Shown piece by piece: positions 1 through 8,393 of a stretch of DNA of 37,711 nt. The notes under the pieces were generated by a model. The model was not told where the DNA came from and searched no databases. It was given only the letters and a program-made list of their open reading frames with translations. The position numbers were made by a program, and so were the translations under genes. The stretch comes from Sulfolobales archaeon. Lineage in GTDB: Archaea; Thermoproteota; Thermoprotei_A; Sulfolobales; AG1. Location: NCBI GenBank assembly GCA_038881635.1, contig JAVZPJ010000007.1, positions 2,675 through 40,385 of the forward strand, written 5' to 3'. Positions within the stretch are counted from its first letter, which is position 1; each line of letters starts with the position of its first letter.

Positions 1-1
1 T

Positions 2-1396
2 ACTCCCACAACAACTACTCCTACAGTGATCCAGACTACTCCTACAACTACTCCAACTCCTACTCCCACAACTACAACCCCTGCCACAACTCCTACTACA
101 ACAGCTCCTCAGCTCATGATTCTTAATATCGATGGAACTCAGATTAGAGTTCCAAAGGATCTATATGATTTCGCCATGAACGCTCGCGAGGGTAAGATCT
201 CTGTCACAATAAACTTCTGGACCTCTATGTATCCATTCGAAGCAGATCTTATGAAGCAGGTTGTAGCAAACTTCACGAGAGAGTATCCTGGTATCAAGGT
301 TAATTATCAGAATATTCAGAATCTTAAAGAGACTGTAAAAGCAGGGATAGTAGCTGGAGATATCGAGAATACAGCTCATGTATTTACCTGGGCTCATGAC
401 TGGACTGGAGAATTCGCTGAGGCTGGATTTATAATACCTCTTGACAAGTATCTACCTCCTCAGACTCTAAGCGATATACAATCCCAGCTTCTACCACTAG
501 CTTTCGCGGCAGGACAGCTTGGCGTTCACGTGTACGGACTTCCATGGGCTGCTGAAGGTATTGCTCTGATCTGTGATGCTAATAAGGTTCCTCAGATTCC
601 TTCAACATTCTCAGATCTAGAGAGTATAATGAAGAACTATACAGATCCTTCAAAAGGATTATATGGCTTAGCATATCAGATAGATCCTTATCACATATAT
701 CCATTCATAACAGCATTCGGAGGATATTACTATGATGAAACCACTGATACCACAGCTTTCAATTCCTCAGGAACTCTTCAAGGTATAAGCTTTCTACTAA
801 CTCATGTATTCCCCTACATGTACACAGCTGATGTAGGTGGAGAAACTCAGCTAAAGCTATTCCTAGACGGTAAGACTCCATGCATTATAACAGGTCCTTG
901 GAGTATGAATAGCATTCTGGGAGTTTATAAGAATCTTAGCATAGGAGCTATCCCGAGTATTGATGGAAGAATTCCCAGACCTTTCGTAGGTATTAGAATG
1001 CTATGGATAACAAGTCTTGTTGAGAAGGATCCTAACAGACTCTATGCATCACTACTCTTCACATTATGGTTTACTATGAATGATAGAATGCTTAAGTTCT
1101 TAGTAGACTATGGAGGGTATATACCTGTTAAGAATAGTGTTATAAATTATATCACAGCTAATAGAGATAAGTATAATATTGTCTATGGATTTATAGAATC
1201 CATATCGAATGGTATTCCAATGCCTAAGGTTCCTAAGATGGGCTGTGTATGGGATCCCATCGGTACTGCTGTTAGTGCAATAGTTACAGAGTATAATGAG
1301 AAAGGTCTTAACGCGACGCTACAGGATCTGAAGGGAATACTAGATCAGGCTGCTTCAGCTCTTGTGAGTAAGTGCAATGTTAAACTAGCTGGATGA
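2..1396 (+). CDS. Sugar-type ABC transporter solute-binding protein (family 1), 5' end outside window
   Basis: Extracellular binding protein of a carbohydrate-type ABC importer (MalE-like, family 1). The reading frame is open from the left edge, so the start and signal peptide lie upstream; a GTG at 26 is only an internal Val codon. The visible protein begins in a Thr/Pro-rich linker (to about base 110), typical of archaeal membrane-tethered binding proteins. A two-lobe binding domain follows, opening with VTINFWTSMYPFEADLMKQV and with segments such as HVYGLPWAAEGIALI and CIITGPWSMNSI that are characteristic of family 1. Two MalFG-type permeases follow 24 bases downstream, so this is the substrate-recognition part of that importer. 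The substrate cannot be told; maltose or an oligosaccharide is only a guess. No ATPase gene is in the window next to it. Confidence 0.88.
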   Translation, partial: TPTTTTPTVIQTTPTTTPTPTPTTTTPATTPTTTAPQLMILNIDGTQIRVPKDLYDFAMNAREGKISVTINFWTSMYPFEADLMKQVVANFTREYPGIKVNYQNIQNLKETVKAGIVAGDIENTAHVFTWAHDWTGEFAEAGFIIPLDKYLPPQTLSDIQSQLLPLAFAAGQLGVHVYGLPWAAEGIALICDANKVPQIPSTFSDLESIMKNYTDPSKGLYGLAYQIDPYHIYPFITAFGGYYYDETTDTTAFNSSGTLQGISFLLTHVFPYMYTADVGGETQLKLFLDGKTPCIITGPWSMNSILGVYKNLSIGAIPSIDGRIPRPFVGIRMLWITSLVEKDPNRLYASLLFTLWFTMNDRMLKFLVDYGGYIPVKNSVINYITANRDKYNIVYGFIESISNGIPMPKVPKMGCVWDPIGTAVSAIVTEYNEKGLNATLQDLKGILDQAASALVSKCNVKLAG

Positions 1397-1420
1397 TCAA
1401 GATTTTTAAAGGGTTTTAAT

Positions 1421-2875
1421 ATGGGTAGTGTTAGAAGAGTTTTGTATCCTCTCAGAGTAGCATTAGCTCTCACTATAGTGAGTGTGGTTCTATATCTTTT
1501 TTTCAATATATGGCCTATAGCATATTCTCTCTATATAGCTTTCACTGATGCTAATGCTAATAATATTGTTCCAAGTCCTAAGCTTCTAGAGCTTCTAAGT
1601 TTGAGAGCTAATGTGACAAGAGATCTTGAGACTAGGAGGGGCGAGATATCTTCTTATCTCGCTAGGATAGATTCTTCGATCTCTAGAGTGATCAGTACTA
1701 TAGAATCTTTTGAGAACTATATAAATCAGAATGCTAGCAAGATCTCTATCGCAGAGTTGAATAGCTATATAGATAATATGAGTTCTGAAATGCTTGAAGT
1801 AAATTCACTGGTAACAGCAGAAGGCTACTATCTCAACTACTATCCAGAGCTCAGAGGTAATATATCTAAAGCTAATGAGATCCTAGGATCCTTCAGAACA
1901 GAGATTTCATCAGTGCTCTTCTTCAAGATAAGCATCTCAGAAGAAGATCTCAACAGAATAAGGAATATATCATATAAATACCTCCCCCAAGTAGTAGACT
2001 ATCTAAACTCAGGTCTCATGACTCTGAGAACTATTGAAAGTGATTATGATCTCTTTGTAGAGAGAGTGGTAGGAGACATAGACAGACAGATCGATGCTCT
2101 AACACTTCACTTCGTAGGATTAGAGAATTTCAGAAGATTATTCACAGAAGCTTCATACCCCTACGCAGTGTATAAGACACTTTTATTCGTTGCAACCAGC
2201 GTGCCTCTCAAAGTCATAGTCGGTGTAGGGATCGCATTCTTATTCTCATCACCACTCATAGCAGGTAGGAGAATTATGAGAGCTCTTCTAGTACTCCCAT
2301 GGGCTCTTCCTCCTCTTCTCACTATAACAACCTGGAGAATGCTCTTCCTACCTGGGGTAGGTCCTTTCGCTCAATTCTTCTCAGCTTTTCTAGGGAGAAG
2401 CTTTAACATATATAATCTTGAGTGGGATGCATTCACAGTATATAATATTGTTGAGACATGGCTTGCATACCCATTTATAATGACCGTAGCCATGGGAGCT
2501 ATAGCAGGAGTTCCAAGAGAGATTATAGAAGCTACATATATCGATGGTGCTAGTATTCTCTATAGATTTAGAAGAGTGACCCTACCTCTAACTCTGAGAC
2601 CTATAGCATTTGCAGCTATAATGACCACAGGTGCTTCACTACAGGCCTTCCTAGTACCTCTTCTGATCAATGGAGGAGGTCCTGCTACAATGATAAGCTT
2701 CCCCGGAACCTCTCCCCAGCTCGGGTATTCAAATGATTTTATAATACTCTACGGCTATAGACAGGCTTACTTCTACAGAGATTACGGGCTTTCAGCTGCT
2801 TCATATCTTTTCGCAGTTCTAATACTCCTAGTATACGCTCTTCTATGGTACTACTTCCTGTATAGAAAGAGGTGA
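1421..2875 (+). CDS. ABC sugar transporter permease, MalF-type, with large helical extracellular insertion
   Basis: Inner permease of the sugar-type importer. The first membrane segment is at residues ~9-33, the last five span ~250-480, and the EAA loop that contacts the ATPase is at ~367-390 (EIIEATYIDGAS). The protein has 484 residues, while ordinary family members have about 290-310. The extra length is one insertion at ~47-229, between the first membrane helix (ending near FTDAN) and the usual FVGLENFRRLF. It is rich in Glu, Ser, Ile and Leu with heptad-like spacing and few prolines, so probably helical or coiled-coil and outside the cell. Its place matches the P2 loop of E. coli MalF, but it does not look like that domain. 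The ATG at 1421 follows an AAAGGG. The stop overlaps a GTG of the next gene, whose likely ATG is six bases on. Confidence 0.9.
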   Translation: MGSVRRVLYPLRVALALTIVSVVLYLFFNIWPIAYSLYIAFTDANANNIVPSPKLLELLSLRANVTRDLETRRGEISSYLARIDSSISRVISTIESFENYINQNASKISIAELNSYIDNMSSEMLEVNSLVTAEGYYLNYYPELRGNISKANEILGSFRTEISSVLFFKISISEEDLNRIRNISYKYLPQVVDYLNSGLMTLRTIESDYDLFVERVVGDIDRQIDALTLHFVGLENFRRLFTEASYPYAVYKTLLFVATSVPLKVIVGVGIAFLFSSPLIAGRRIMRALLVLPWALPPLLTITTWRMLFLPGVGPFAQFFSAFLGRSFNIYNLEWDAFTVYNIVETWLAYPFIMTVAMGAIAGVPREIIEATYIDGASILYRFRRVTLPLTLRPIAFAAIMTTGASLQAFLVPLLINGGGPATMISFPGTSPQLGYSNDFIILYGYRQAYFYRDYGLSAASYLFAVLILLVYALLWYYFLYRKR

Positions 2876-2880
2876 GAGTA

Positions 2881-3738
2881 ATGAGATCTTTTAAACTGAG
2901 TTATTATATAGGAGGTATAATTCTCACAGTACTAGCAATACTTGTTATAGCGATACTCATGTATCCTATAGCATATGTTGTCATAGCATCACTACTCAGA
3001 GGACAGGTTATACCAAGTAGCTTTGAAGATATTGAGAGGTATGGACTCTCTCTAGAGCATTATATCAATGCAATATCAGATCCTAATTTTATAGCAGCTA
3101 CTATTACAAGTATTATAGTAGCTCTTCTCAACATAATACTCTCGATCTTTGTCATAGTTCCTGCAGCCTATGCTTTCTCAAGATTCGAGTTCAGAGGTAA
3201 AGGTTATATTCTGGTTCTCTACCTTATACTAAGCCAGATAGGCGGAGGATTCGGTGTTGCAGCTGTGATAGCTTTATTCATATTCTTGGTTAAATTAAAC
3301 TCTCTAGGAATACCTCTCATAGGGAATCCATTCATACTACCTCTTATATACACATCATCAGCAGTACCTTTTCAGACATGGCTTATTAAAAACTACTTTG
3401 ATTCATTACCAAGATCTCTTGATGAAGCAGCCTTCATAGATGGAGCAAGCTGGAGAGATATAGTATTCAGAGTAATATTCCCAGCATCTAGAGGTGTGGT
3501 ATTCATAGTAGCTCTATTCGCGTTCATGGGAGCCTGGGGTGAGTTTCTTCTAGCCTCATTTATAAGAGTTAACACACTTGCAGCATATGTTTACCAGACC
3601 GCGGTCGGTCAGACAATATACTGGGCTGATTTCGCTGCTAGAACAGTTTTGTTTTCAATACCTATAGTCCTGATATATGTGATTGCTCAGAAGTACATAG
3701 GTGAGGCTATGAGATATGGTGCTGGTAAGATCTCTTAG
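2881..3738 (+). CDS. ABC sugar transporter permease, MalG-type
   Basis: Second permease of the sugar-type importer, 285 residues and six predicted membrane helices, which is the normal size. The EAA loop is seen as SLDEAAFIDGASWRDIVFRV in the second half. I chose ATG 2881 because GGTGA at 2871-2875 sits five bases before it; a GTG at 2872 would add three residues and overlap the upstream stop. It is the last gene of the operon: ftsY converges from the other strand with only 19 bases between the stops. There is no ATPase after it, so the importer must use an ATPase coded elsewhere or upstream of the window. Confidence 0.9.
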   Translation: MRSFKLSYYIGGIILTVLAILVIAILMYPIAYVVIASLLRGQVIPSSFEDIERYGLSLEHYINAISDPNFIAATITSIIVALLNIILSIFVIVPAAYAFSRFEFRGKGYILVLYLILSQIGGGFGVAAVIALFIFLVKLNSLGIPLIGNPFILPLIYTSSAVPFQTWLIKNYFDSLPRSLDEAAFIDGASWRDIVFRVIFPASRGVVFIVALFAFMGAWGEFLLASFIRVNTLAAYVYQTAVGQTIYWADFAARTVLFSIPIVLIYVIAQKYIGEAMRYGAGKIS

Positions 3739-3757
3739 CATATTACAAGATCCTAGA

Positions 3758-4690
3758 TCAGAGAATTCTACCTAAGATCTCTTCTGGAGAGTATTTAACG
3801 AGATCATCATACCCCTGTCCTACTCCTACGTAGAGTATTGGTTTATTAATAGATGCTATAATGCTAAGCGCAGATCCTCCTGAGGCTTCTGCATCTAGTT
3901 TTGTAAGTATGACAGCGTCAACACCTACATATTTATCAAATTCTCTAGCTTGATTAACCGCGTCATTCCCTGTTAATGCGTCAAGCACTAGAATTCTCAG
4001 ATCTGGTTTTGACACTCTCGATACTTTTAAAATCTCATTCATAAGATCTCTATCAGTATGCTGTCTACCAGCTGAGTCTATTAGAAGAACATCAAACCCC
4101 TGCTTCATAGAATATCTTATAGCATCATACACCAGAGCTGCTGGATCTGCTCCATATCTTCCTTTGAATATGGGTATCGAAAGTCTATTACAATGGACTT
4201 CAAGCTGTTCTTGAGCACCTGCTCTGAAAGTGTCTGCAGCAACCACCATTACTTTAAAACCTTTATCTCTAAGATACTTAGCAACCTTAGCTATCGTAGT
4301 TGTCTTTCCAACACCGTTAACACCCATAAAGAGTATCTTATAAGGTTTACTCCTGCTCTCTCTAATGATCTCTGGAAGATCTTTTTCTGAAACTCCTTTA
4401 CTAAGATACTGTTTTAAAACCTCTCTAAAGCTATCAACTATGTACTCTCTCTTACTCTCTAGAAAACCTATTCTAGAGCCTACTATCCTCTTCTCAAAAT
4501 CTCTTACAATGCTCTCTGCAACTTCTAGTGCTACGTCTGCTTCTACGAGTTCTAGAACTAGTTCTTCAGAGATCTTTTCGAGATCTTCTTCAGAGATCTC
4601 TTTCGAGATCTTATTCGAGATCTTCTCCTCAATAGCATTTGATATCTTATCAGCTACCCTATTGAAAAGCTCTTTAAGTCTTCTGAACAA
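3758..4690 (-). CDS. ftsY: Signal recognition particle receptor FtsY
   Basis: SRP receptor GTPase that docks SRP-bound ribosomes at the membrane and hydrolyses GTP together with SRP54. The NG domain is complete: N domain helices ~40-110, P-loop GVNGVGKT at 123-130, DTFRAGAQEQL at 153-163 (the insertion-box region special to SRP GTPases), DSAGR at 205-209 and TKLD at 263-266. At 310 residues it is a usual archaeal FtsY with a short charged N-terminal helix instead of the long bacterial A domain. The start is TTG at 4690, preceded by no ribosome-binding site but by a TATA box at 4711-4722 at leaderless distance. The N-terminal helix is coded by GAGATCTT-like repeats (4564-4627). Confidence 0.95.
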   Translation of the reverse strand: MFRRLKELFNRVADKISNAIEEKISNKISKEISEEDLEKISEELVLELVEADVALEVAESIVRDFEKRIVGSRIGFLESKREYIVDSFREVLKQYLSKGVSEKDLPEIIRESRSKPYKILFMGVNGVGKTTTIAKVAKYLRDKGFKVMVVAADTFRAGAQEQLEVHCNRLSIPIFKGRYGADPAALVYDAIRYSMKQGFDVLLIDSAGRQHTDRDLMNEILKVSRVSKPDLRILVLDALTGNDAVNQAREFDKYVGVDAVILTKLDAEASGGSALSIIASINKPILYVGVGQGYDDLVKYSPEEILGRIL

Positions 4691-4710
4691 TGTAATCTCA
4701 GTATATTAGT

Positions 4711-4722
4711 TATATTATAAGG
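4711..4722 (-). promoter_or_regulatory. TATA box of ftsY, leaderless spacing
   Basis: On the minus strand this reads CCTTATAATATA. Its centre is about 26 bases before the TTG start at 4690, so transcription should begin at or next to the start codon. This fits the lack of any Shine-Dalgarno sequence. Inferred from spacing only. Confidence 0.5.
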
Positions 4723-4755
4723 ATTTAAGATTGATGTAGAGACTCTAGAGAGGTT

Positions 4756-4770
4756 CCGGAAAAATATTTA
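4756..4770 (+). promoter_or_regulatory. BRE/TATA promoter of the Lhr-like helicase gene
   Basis: CCGGAAAAATATTTA combines a purine-rich BRE-like stretch with an archaeal TATA box. The expected transcription start is near 4792, giving a leader of about 17 bases before the GTG at 4809. Confidence 0.55.
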
Positions 4771-4808
4771 AGCATTCAAGCTTAAAACATGTCTCTGGAT
4801 GTTGTAGG

Positions 4809-7682
4809 GTGGAGTGTAAGATATATGAATGTTCTGGGAAGAATGAGAAATCCTATGAAGAGGATCTAAATAGAATTTTAGATCGTAGGATCCTAGATCT
4901 TATCAAGATAAAAGGTTGGAGCTCTCTCACACCAGTACAGATAGAAGCTTCGAGAAGTATTATTGAAGGGAGAAATACTCTCATAATATCTCCTACGGGT
5001 AGTGGTAAGACTGAAGCTGCTATGCTACCTATCTTCTCTATGATGCTCTCCGATAGTGATGTGAGAAATTCCTCAGGTGTCTACGTGCTCTATATAACAC
5101 CTATGAAAGCTCTTATAAATGATCTCTATAAGAGGATCAAGTGGTGGACTGATAGACTTGGTTTCATCGTAGGAAGAAAACATGGTGATGTCCCTACCGT
5201 CGAGAGGATTAGAAGACTTAAGAAGGTTCCTCATATTCTCATTATAACTCCTGAGAATCTTCAGGTAGATCTTGATTGGGGTATCAGATTTAGAGAGTTC
5301 TACGAGAAACTCAGATGGGTTGTGATAGATGAGATCCACGAGCTTATAGGGAGTAAGAGAGGTGTTCAGGTAGCTATTCTTCTTGAGAGACTTAGAAGAG
5401 TTGTAGGAAGAGATTTCCAGAGGATAATGCTCTCAGCAACTGTAGGAGATCCAGAGTATGTGATAAGATTCTTCACAGGATCCTCGGAGAGAGAGTGTAG
5501 CATAGTTCAATCTAGAGAGTTGAAGAAGATAAGAATACATATTAGCAGGGTTGTGTCGAGCGGCGAGAACTCTCTAGATAGCATTGCTAGAACTATTAAA
5601 AATCTGTACAAGCCTGTGACACTGGTGTTTGTAAATAGCAGGTACATGGCTGAGAGACTTCATGAAGCTCTTGAGAGAGCAGGTATCGATAGAGTTTTCG
5701 TGCATCATTCTTCGATATCTAGCAAGGTTAAGGAAGATGTTGAGGATCTTGTTAAAAATGGTGAGGCTAACATAGTAGTCTCTACCAGAACACTGGAGCT
5801 GGGAGTGGATCTGGGGTTTATTGAGAGAGTGATTTTATTCAGATCTCCTGGTCAGGTATCTTCTCTGATTCAGAGAATAGGAAGATCTGGGCATTCTCTC
5901 GATAGAATTTCCGAGGGTGTTATACTTGTTGATAGAGATATAGATCTTCTAGAGATACTCTCTCTAGTAAGACTTATGAGCAGAGGTTATGTTGAGAAGC
6001 CTAGGAGATTTAGAAAGCCTAAGGATCTAATTGCCAGAACTATTCTTGGCATGTCTCTGAGAAGTCTTGTAAGTGCTGAGGAGATCTATAGCACTCTAAA
6101 GTCTACATATGTATTCAGAGATCTATCTTATGAAGATTTTATGAGAGTAGTAGACTATCTGGCTGAGAATAAACTGATTGAGAGGTTCCCGGATGATAGT
6201 ATAAGAGTTAAGAGGAATTTCTTTAATATATGGAGTTTTAACAAGAATAAGAATTGTATTAAAAGCTTCTCAGAATTCTTCTCCTACATAAATGATAACG
6301 ATATGTATATTGTCAGAGCTGATAAAGAGGTTATAGGAGCTCTCGATGAATTCTATGTTTATAGGATTCTTAGAGCTGGCGATGTTATAAGACTTTCTGG
6401 GAGACTTTGGAAGGTTCTGAAAATAGATGATTATAATAAGATTGTCGAGGTATCGGCTACGGAGAGTGGTGAGGGCTTTATACCTCTCTGGAATGGAGAT
6501 ACTGCTTCTAGAAGTATTTCTACAGCCAGATCATTCTACGAGATCCTTGGAGAAGGTTCAGAGGATCTTAAAGCTCTAAAAGATCTCATGGATGCTGAAT
6601 CGCTAGAGTTATCTCTTGAATCCGTGAGATCTTTTAGAAGATGGTTTGTAAACAATAAGATCCCTATTCCTAGAGAAGATCTGATCGTAGTAGAAGATCT
6701 AGGAGTTGAGAAGATCGTTTTATACCCCTTCGGAGATAAATTAGCCGAGATATTAGGATATGTAGTACTCAATGAAGCTTTTAAGAGAGCTGGTAGAGAT
6801 GTTGAGATCAGGATCACAGGATATGGATTCTCGCTAAGAGCTGAAGGATTAGATCCTATAGAACTTATAATGGATATCTGTAGGAGTGGCAGGATTTCCG
6901 AGAGTATCAGAAGTGCTCTTATGAGAAGTCCTAGACTCAGGAGTAAGGTGAGAGAGATACAATATAGTTTCGGAAAGATTAGTGGTGCTGAAGATGATAG
7001 TTTTATAGTTGATGAGGCTTTGAATCAGATCCTCTCAGATTTTGAGGATGAGATCAGCTTGAGCGAGTTTATAGAGAATCTATGCAAGGAGAGAATCAAG
7101 GTATTCAGAGTCAGATCTAGAGAACCTTCTCCTATATCTAGAAGGATTCTCGAGATACCTCCAACAAGGATCTGGCTTAAGGATCTTAGTTACACGATAA
7201 GCAAAGCTATGAAAGGAATGGCTTTAACAGTTAGCGAGATTTCAGAGATAACAGAGCTACCAGAAGATCTCGTGGAGAGCAAGCTTAAAGATATGAGAAA
7301 AGACTCTGATACAGCCGTGATCTACTTTAGAGATGTAGCTTCCAATGATATTAGATGGGTTCTCGTAGAGGATCTAGAGGAGATATCTAGAGATCCTCTA
7401 TTCGAGGAAAGTTTCAAACCTTTAGACCCTGATGAGCTCTTTGAGATAACCTATAAAGAGTATCATCAGAATCCATCGAATACTCTAATTCTAAGAGCTG
7501 GAGATATCGAGAGTAATGGAGGATTGCTAGAGAGATACATAAGATCTGATGAAGTGTACGAGGTGAGAGTAAGACCTGCTCATGGTAATGGAGGTGTCAG
7601 CTTTTATAATGTTAAGAAGAAAGCATTGAAATACGTGGTTTTAAACGCTATATCATTCCTCCAGAGATCTAGCGAGATCTAG
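4809..7682 (+). CDS. Lhr-like DEAD/DEAH-box helicase
   Basis: Large superfamily 2 helicase of the Lhr group, likely acting in DNA repair or replication-fork processing. Motifs in order: Q-motif-like TPVQIEA (41-47), Walker A SPTGSGKT (61-68), TPMKAL, DEIH (174-177), SAT (209-211), STRTLELGVDLG (~325-336) and QRIGRSGH (355-362). A winged-helix and Lhr-core C-terminal region follows. At 957 residues it is as long as archaeal Lhr-core proteins. GTG 4809 is the first start in this frame after the promoter at 4756-4770; an ATG at 4789 is in another frame. Its last 14 bases overlap the convergent PHP gene. Archaea have several Lhr paralogues and I cannot say which type this is. Confidence 0.93.
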   Translation: MECKIYECSGKNEKSYEEDLNRILDRRILDLIKIKGWSSLTPVQIEASRSIIEGRNTLIISPTGSGKTEAAMLPIFSMMLSDSDVRNSSGVYVLYITPMKALINDLYKRIKWWTDRLGFIVGRKHGDVPTVERIRRLKKVPHILIITPENLQVDLDWGIRFREFYEKLRWVVIDEIHELIGSKRGVQVAILLERLRRVVGRDFQRIMLSATVGDPEYVIRFFTGSSERECSIVQSRELKKIRIHISRVVSSGENSLDSIARTIKNLYKPVTLVFVNSRYMAERLHEALERAGIDRVFVHHSSISSKVKEDVEDLVKNGEANIVVSTRTLELGVDLGFIERVILFRSPGQVSSLIQRIGRSGHSLDRISEGVILVDRDIDLLEILSLVRLMSRGYVEKPRRFRKPKDLIARTILGMSLRSLVSAEEIYSTLKSTYVFRDLSYEDFMRVVDYLAENKLIERFPDDSIRVKRNFFNIWSFNKNKNCIKSFSEFFSYINDNDMYIVRADKEVIGALDEFYVYRILRAGDVIRLSGRLWKVLKIDDYNKIVEVSATESGEGFIPLWNGDTASRSISTARSFYEILGEGSEDLKALKDLMDAESLELSLESVRSFRRWFVNNKIPIPREDLIVVEDLGVEKIVLYPFGDKLAEILGYVVLNEAFKRAGRDVEIRITGYGFSLRAEGLDPIELIMDICRSGRISESIRSALMRSPRLRSKVREIQYSFGKISGAEDDSFIVDEALNQILSDFEDEISLSEFIENLCKERIKVFRVRSREPSPISRRILEIPPTRIWLKDLSYTISKAMKGMALTVSEISEITELPEDLVESKLKDMRKDSDTAVIYFRDVASNDIRWVLVEDLEEISRDPLFEESFKPLDPDELFEITYKEYHQNPSNTLILRAGDIESNGGLLERYIRSDEVYEVRVRPAHGNGGVSFYNVKKKALKYVVLNAISFLQRSSEI

Positions 7683-8367
7683 AGCAGAGTTCTCTCGGAT
7701 AATTTTTATTCATTCTAAGTGCTATGCTGTGTAGAGCGTCTTTTATATAGGCTACTAGAGAAGGTCTTCCAGGTACTGGTATCACTCTATTCTTTCTTAT
7801 CTCTTCTAGCACATCCTCAGCTCTTAGATTTTCAATCTCAATGATATTATAAGCAGATCCTATGAAATCAGGCACGTGAGCATCGCTATTAGCCAGCATT
7901 GTTCTCCCCATCTCCTTAGCTGTTTTATAAGCCTTCTTATTAGACCATGGAGGTGCTGATGCGTTGAAGATCTCTATAGCATCGATCTCAAGCTTTCTGA
8001 TCATGTCTTTCACACCAAGTCTCAGAGGATCGTAGGGGTGTGGTGCGTAGACTATGCAATTTCTCTCATGCGCGAAATCGATGAGTTCTACAGCTCTTCT
8101 AGGTACTATCTCGTCGGGGAGAGGATTCTCACATAGTATTATAAGTTCTCCCAGGTCTGTTCTAACTTCGTTTCCAGCGATCACTATCATGCTTGCGTTG
8201 ATCTTTTCAACAGCTTCTCTAACGATCTTATAACCCTTGAAAGTATTATGATCTGTAGGAGCTACGATTCTCACACCCTTTATAAGTGCATGCCTTACAA
8301 CATCCTCTCCAGTAGACTTACCATCACTACAAACTGTATGTATCTGAAGATCTGCTTTAAACCTCAT
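7669..8367 (-). CDS. PHP-domain metal-dependent phosphoesterase
   Basis: Hydrolase of the PHP superfamily, which acts on phosphoester bonds with two or three metal ions. Metal ligands seen: DLQIHT (6-11), SDG (14-16), TDHN (38-41), E67, H110 in APHPYDP, and SDAH (161-164). The first motif is QxH rather than the usual HxH, so one ligand is changed. I chose ATG 8367 (232 residues, starting MRFKADLQIHT) because PHP proteins begin just before this motif and a GGGTG lies about eight bases upstream. A GTG at 8394 overlaps the stop of the ABC permease and would add nine residues. It is the last gene of the ABC-2 exporter operon and overlaps the 3' end of the helicase gene. Substrate unknown. Confidence 0.88.
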   Translation of the reverse strand: MRFKADLQIHTVCSDGKSTGEDVVRHALIKGVRIVAPTDHNTFKGYKIVREAVEKINASMIVIAGNEVRTDLGELIILCENPLPDEIVPRRAVELIDFAHERNCIVYAPHPYDPLRLGVKDMIRKLEIDAIEIFNASAPPWSNKKAYKTAKEMGRTMLANSDAHVPDFIGSAYNIIEIENLRAEDVLEEIRKNRVIPVPGRPSLVAYIKDALHSIALRMNKNYPRELCSRSR

Positions 8368-8393
8368 TATAGAAGCACCCAAGACTGTTAACA

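Noticed and set aside
1-110. Tandem ACTCCTAC-like repeats at the left edge as a repeat array or CRISPR
   Set aside because: They are codons of a Thr/Pro linker in frame with the binding-protein domain; there are no spacers.
4564-4627. Repeated GAGATCTT units as an operator array
   Set aside because: They lie inside the ftsY coding sequence and keep the frame of a charged helix; the same hexamer is common in the whole window.
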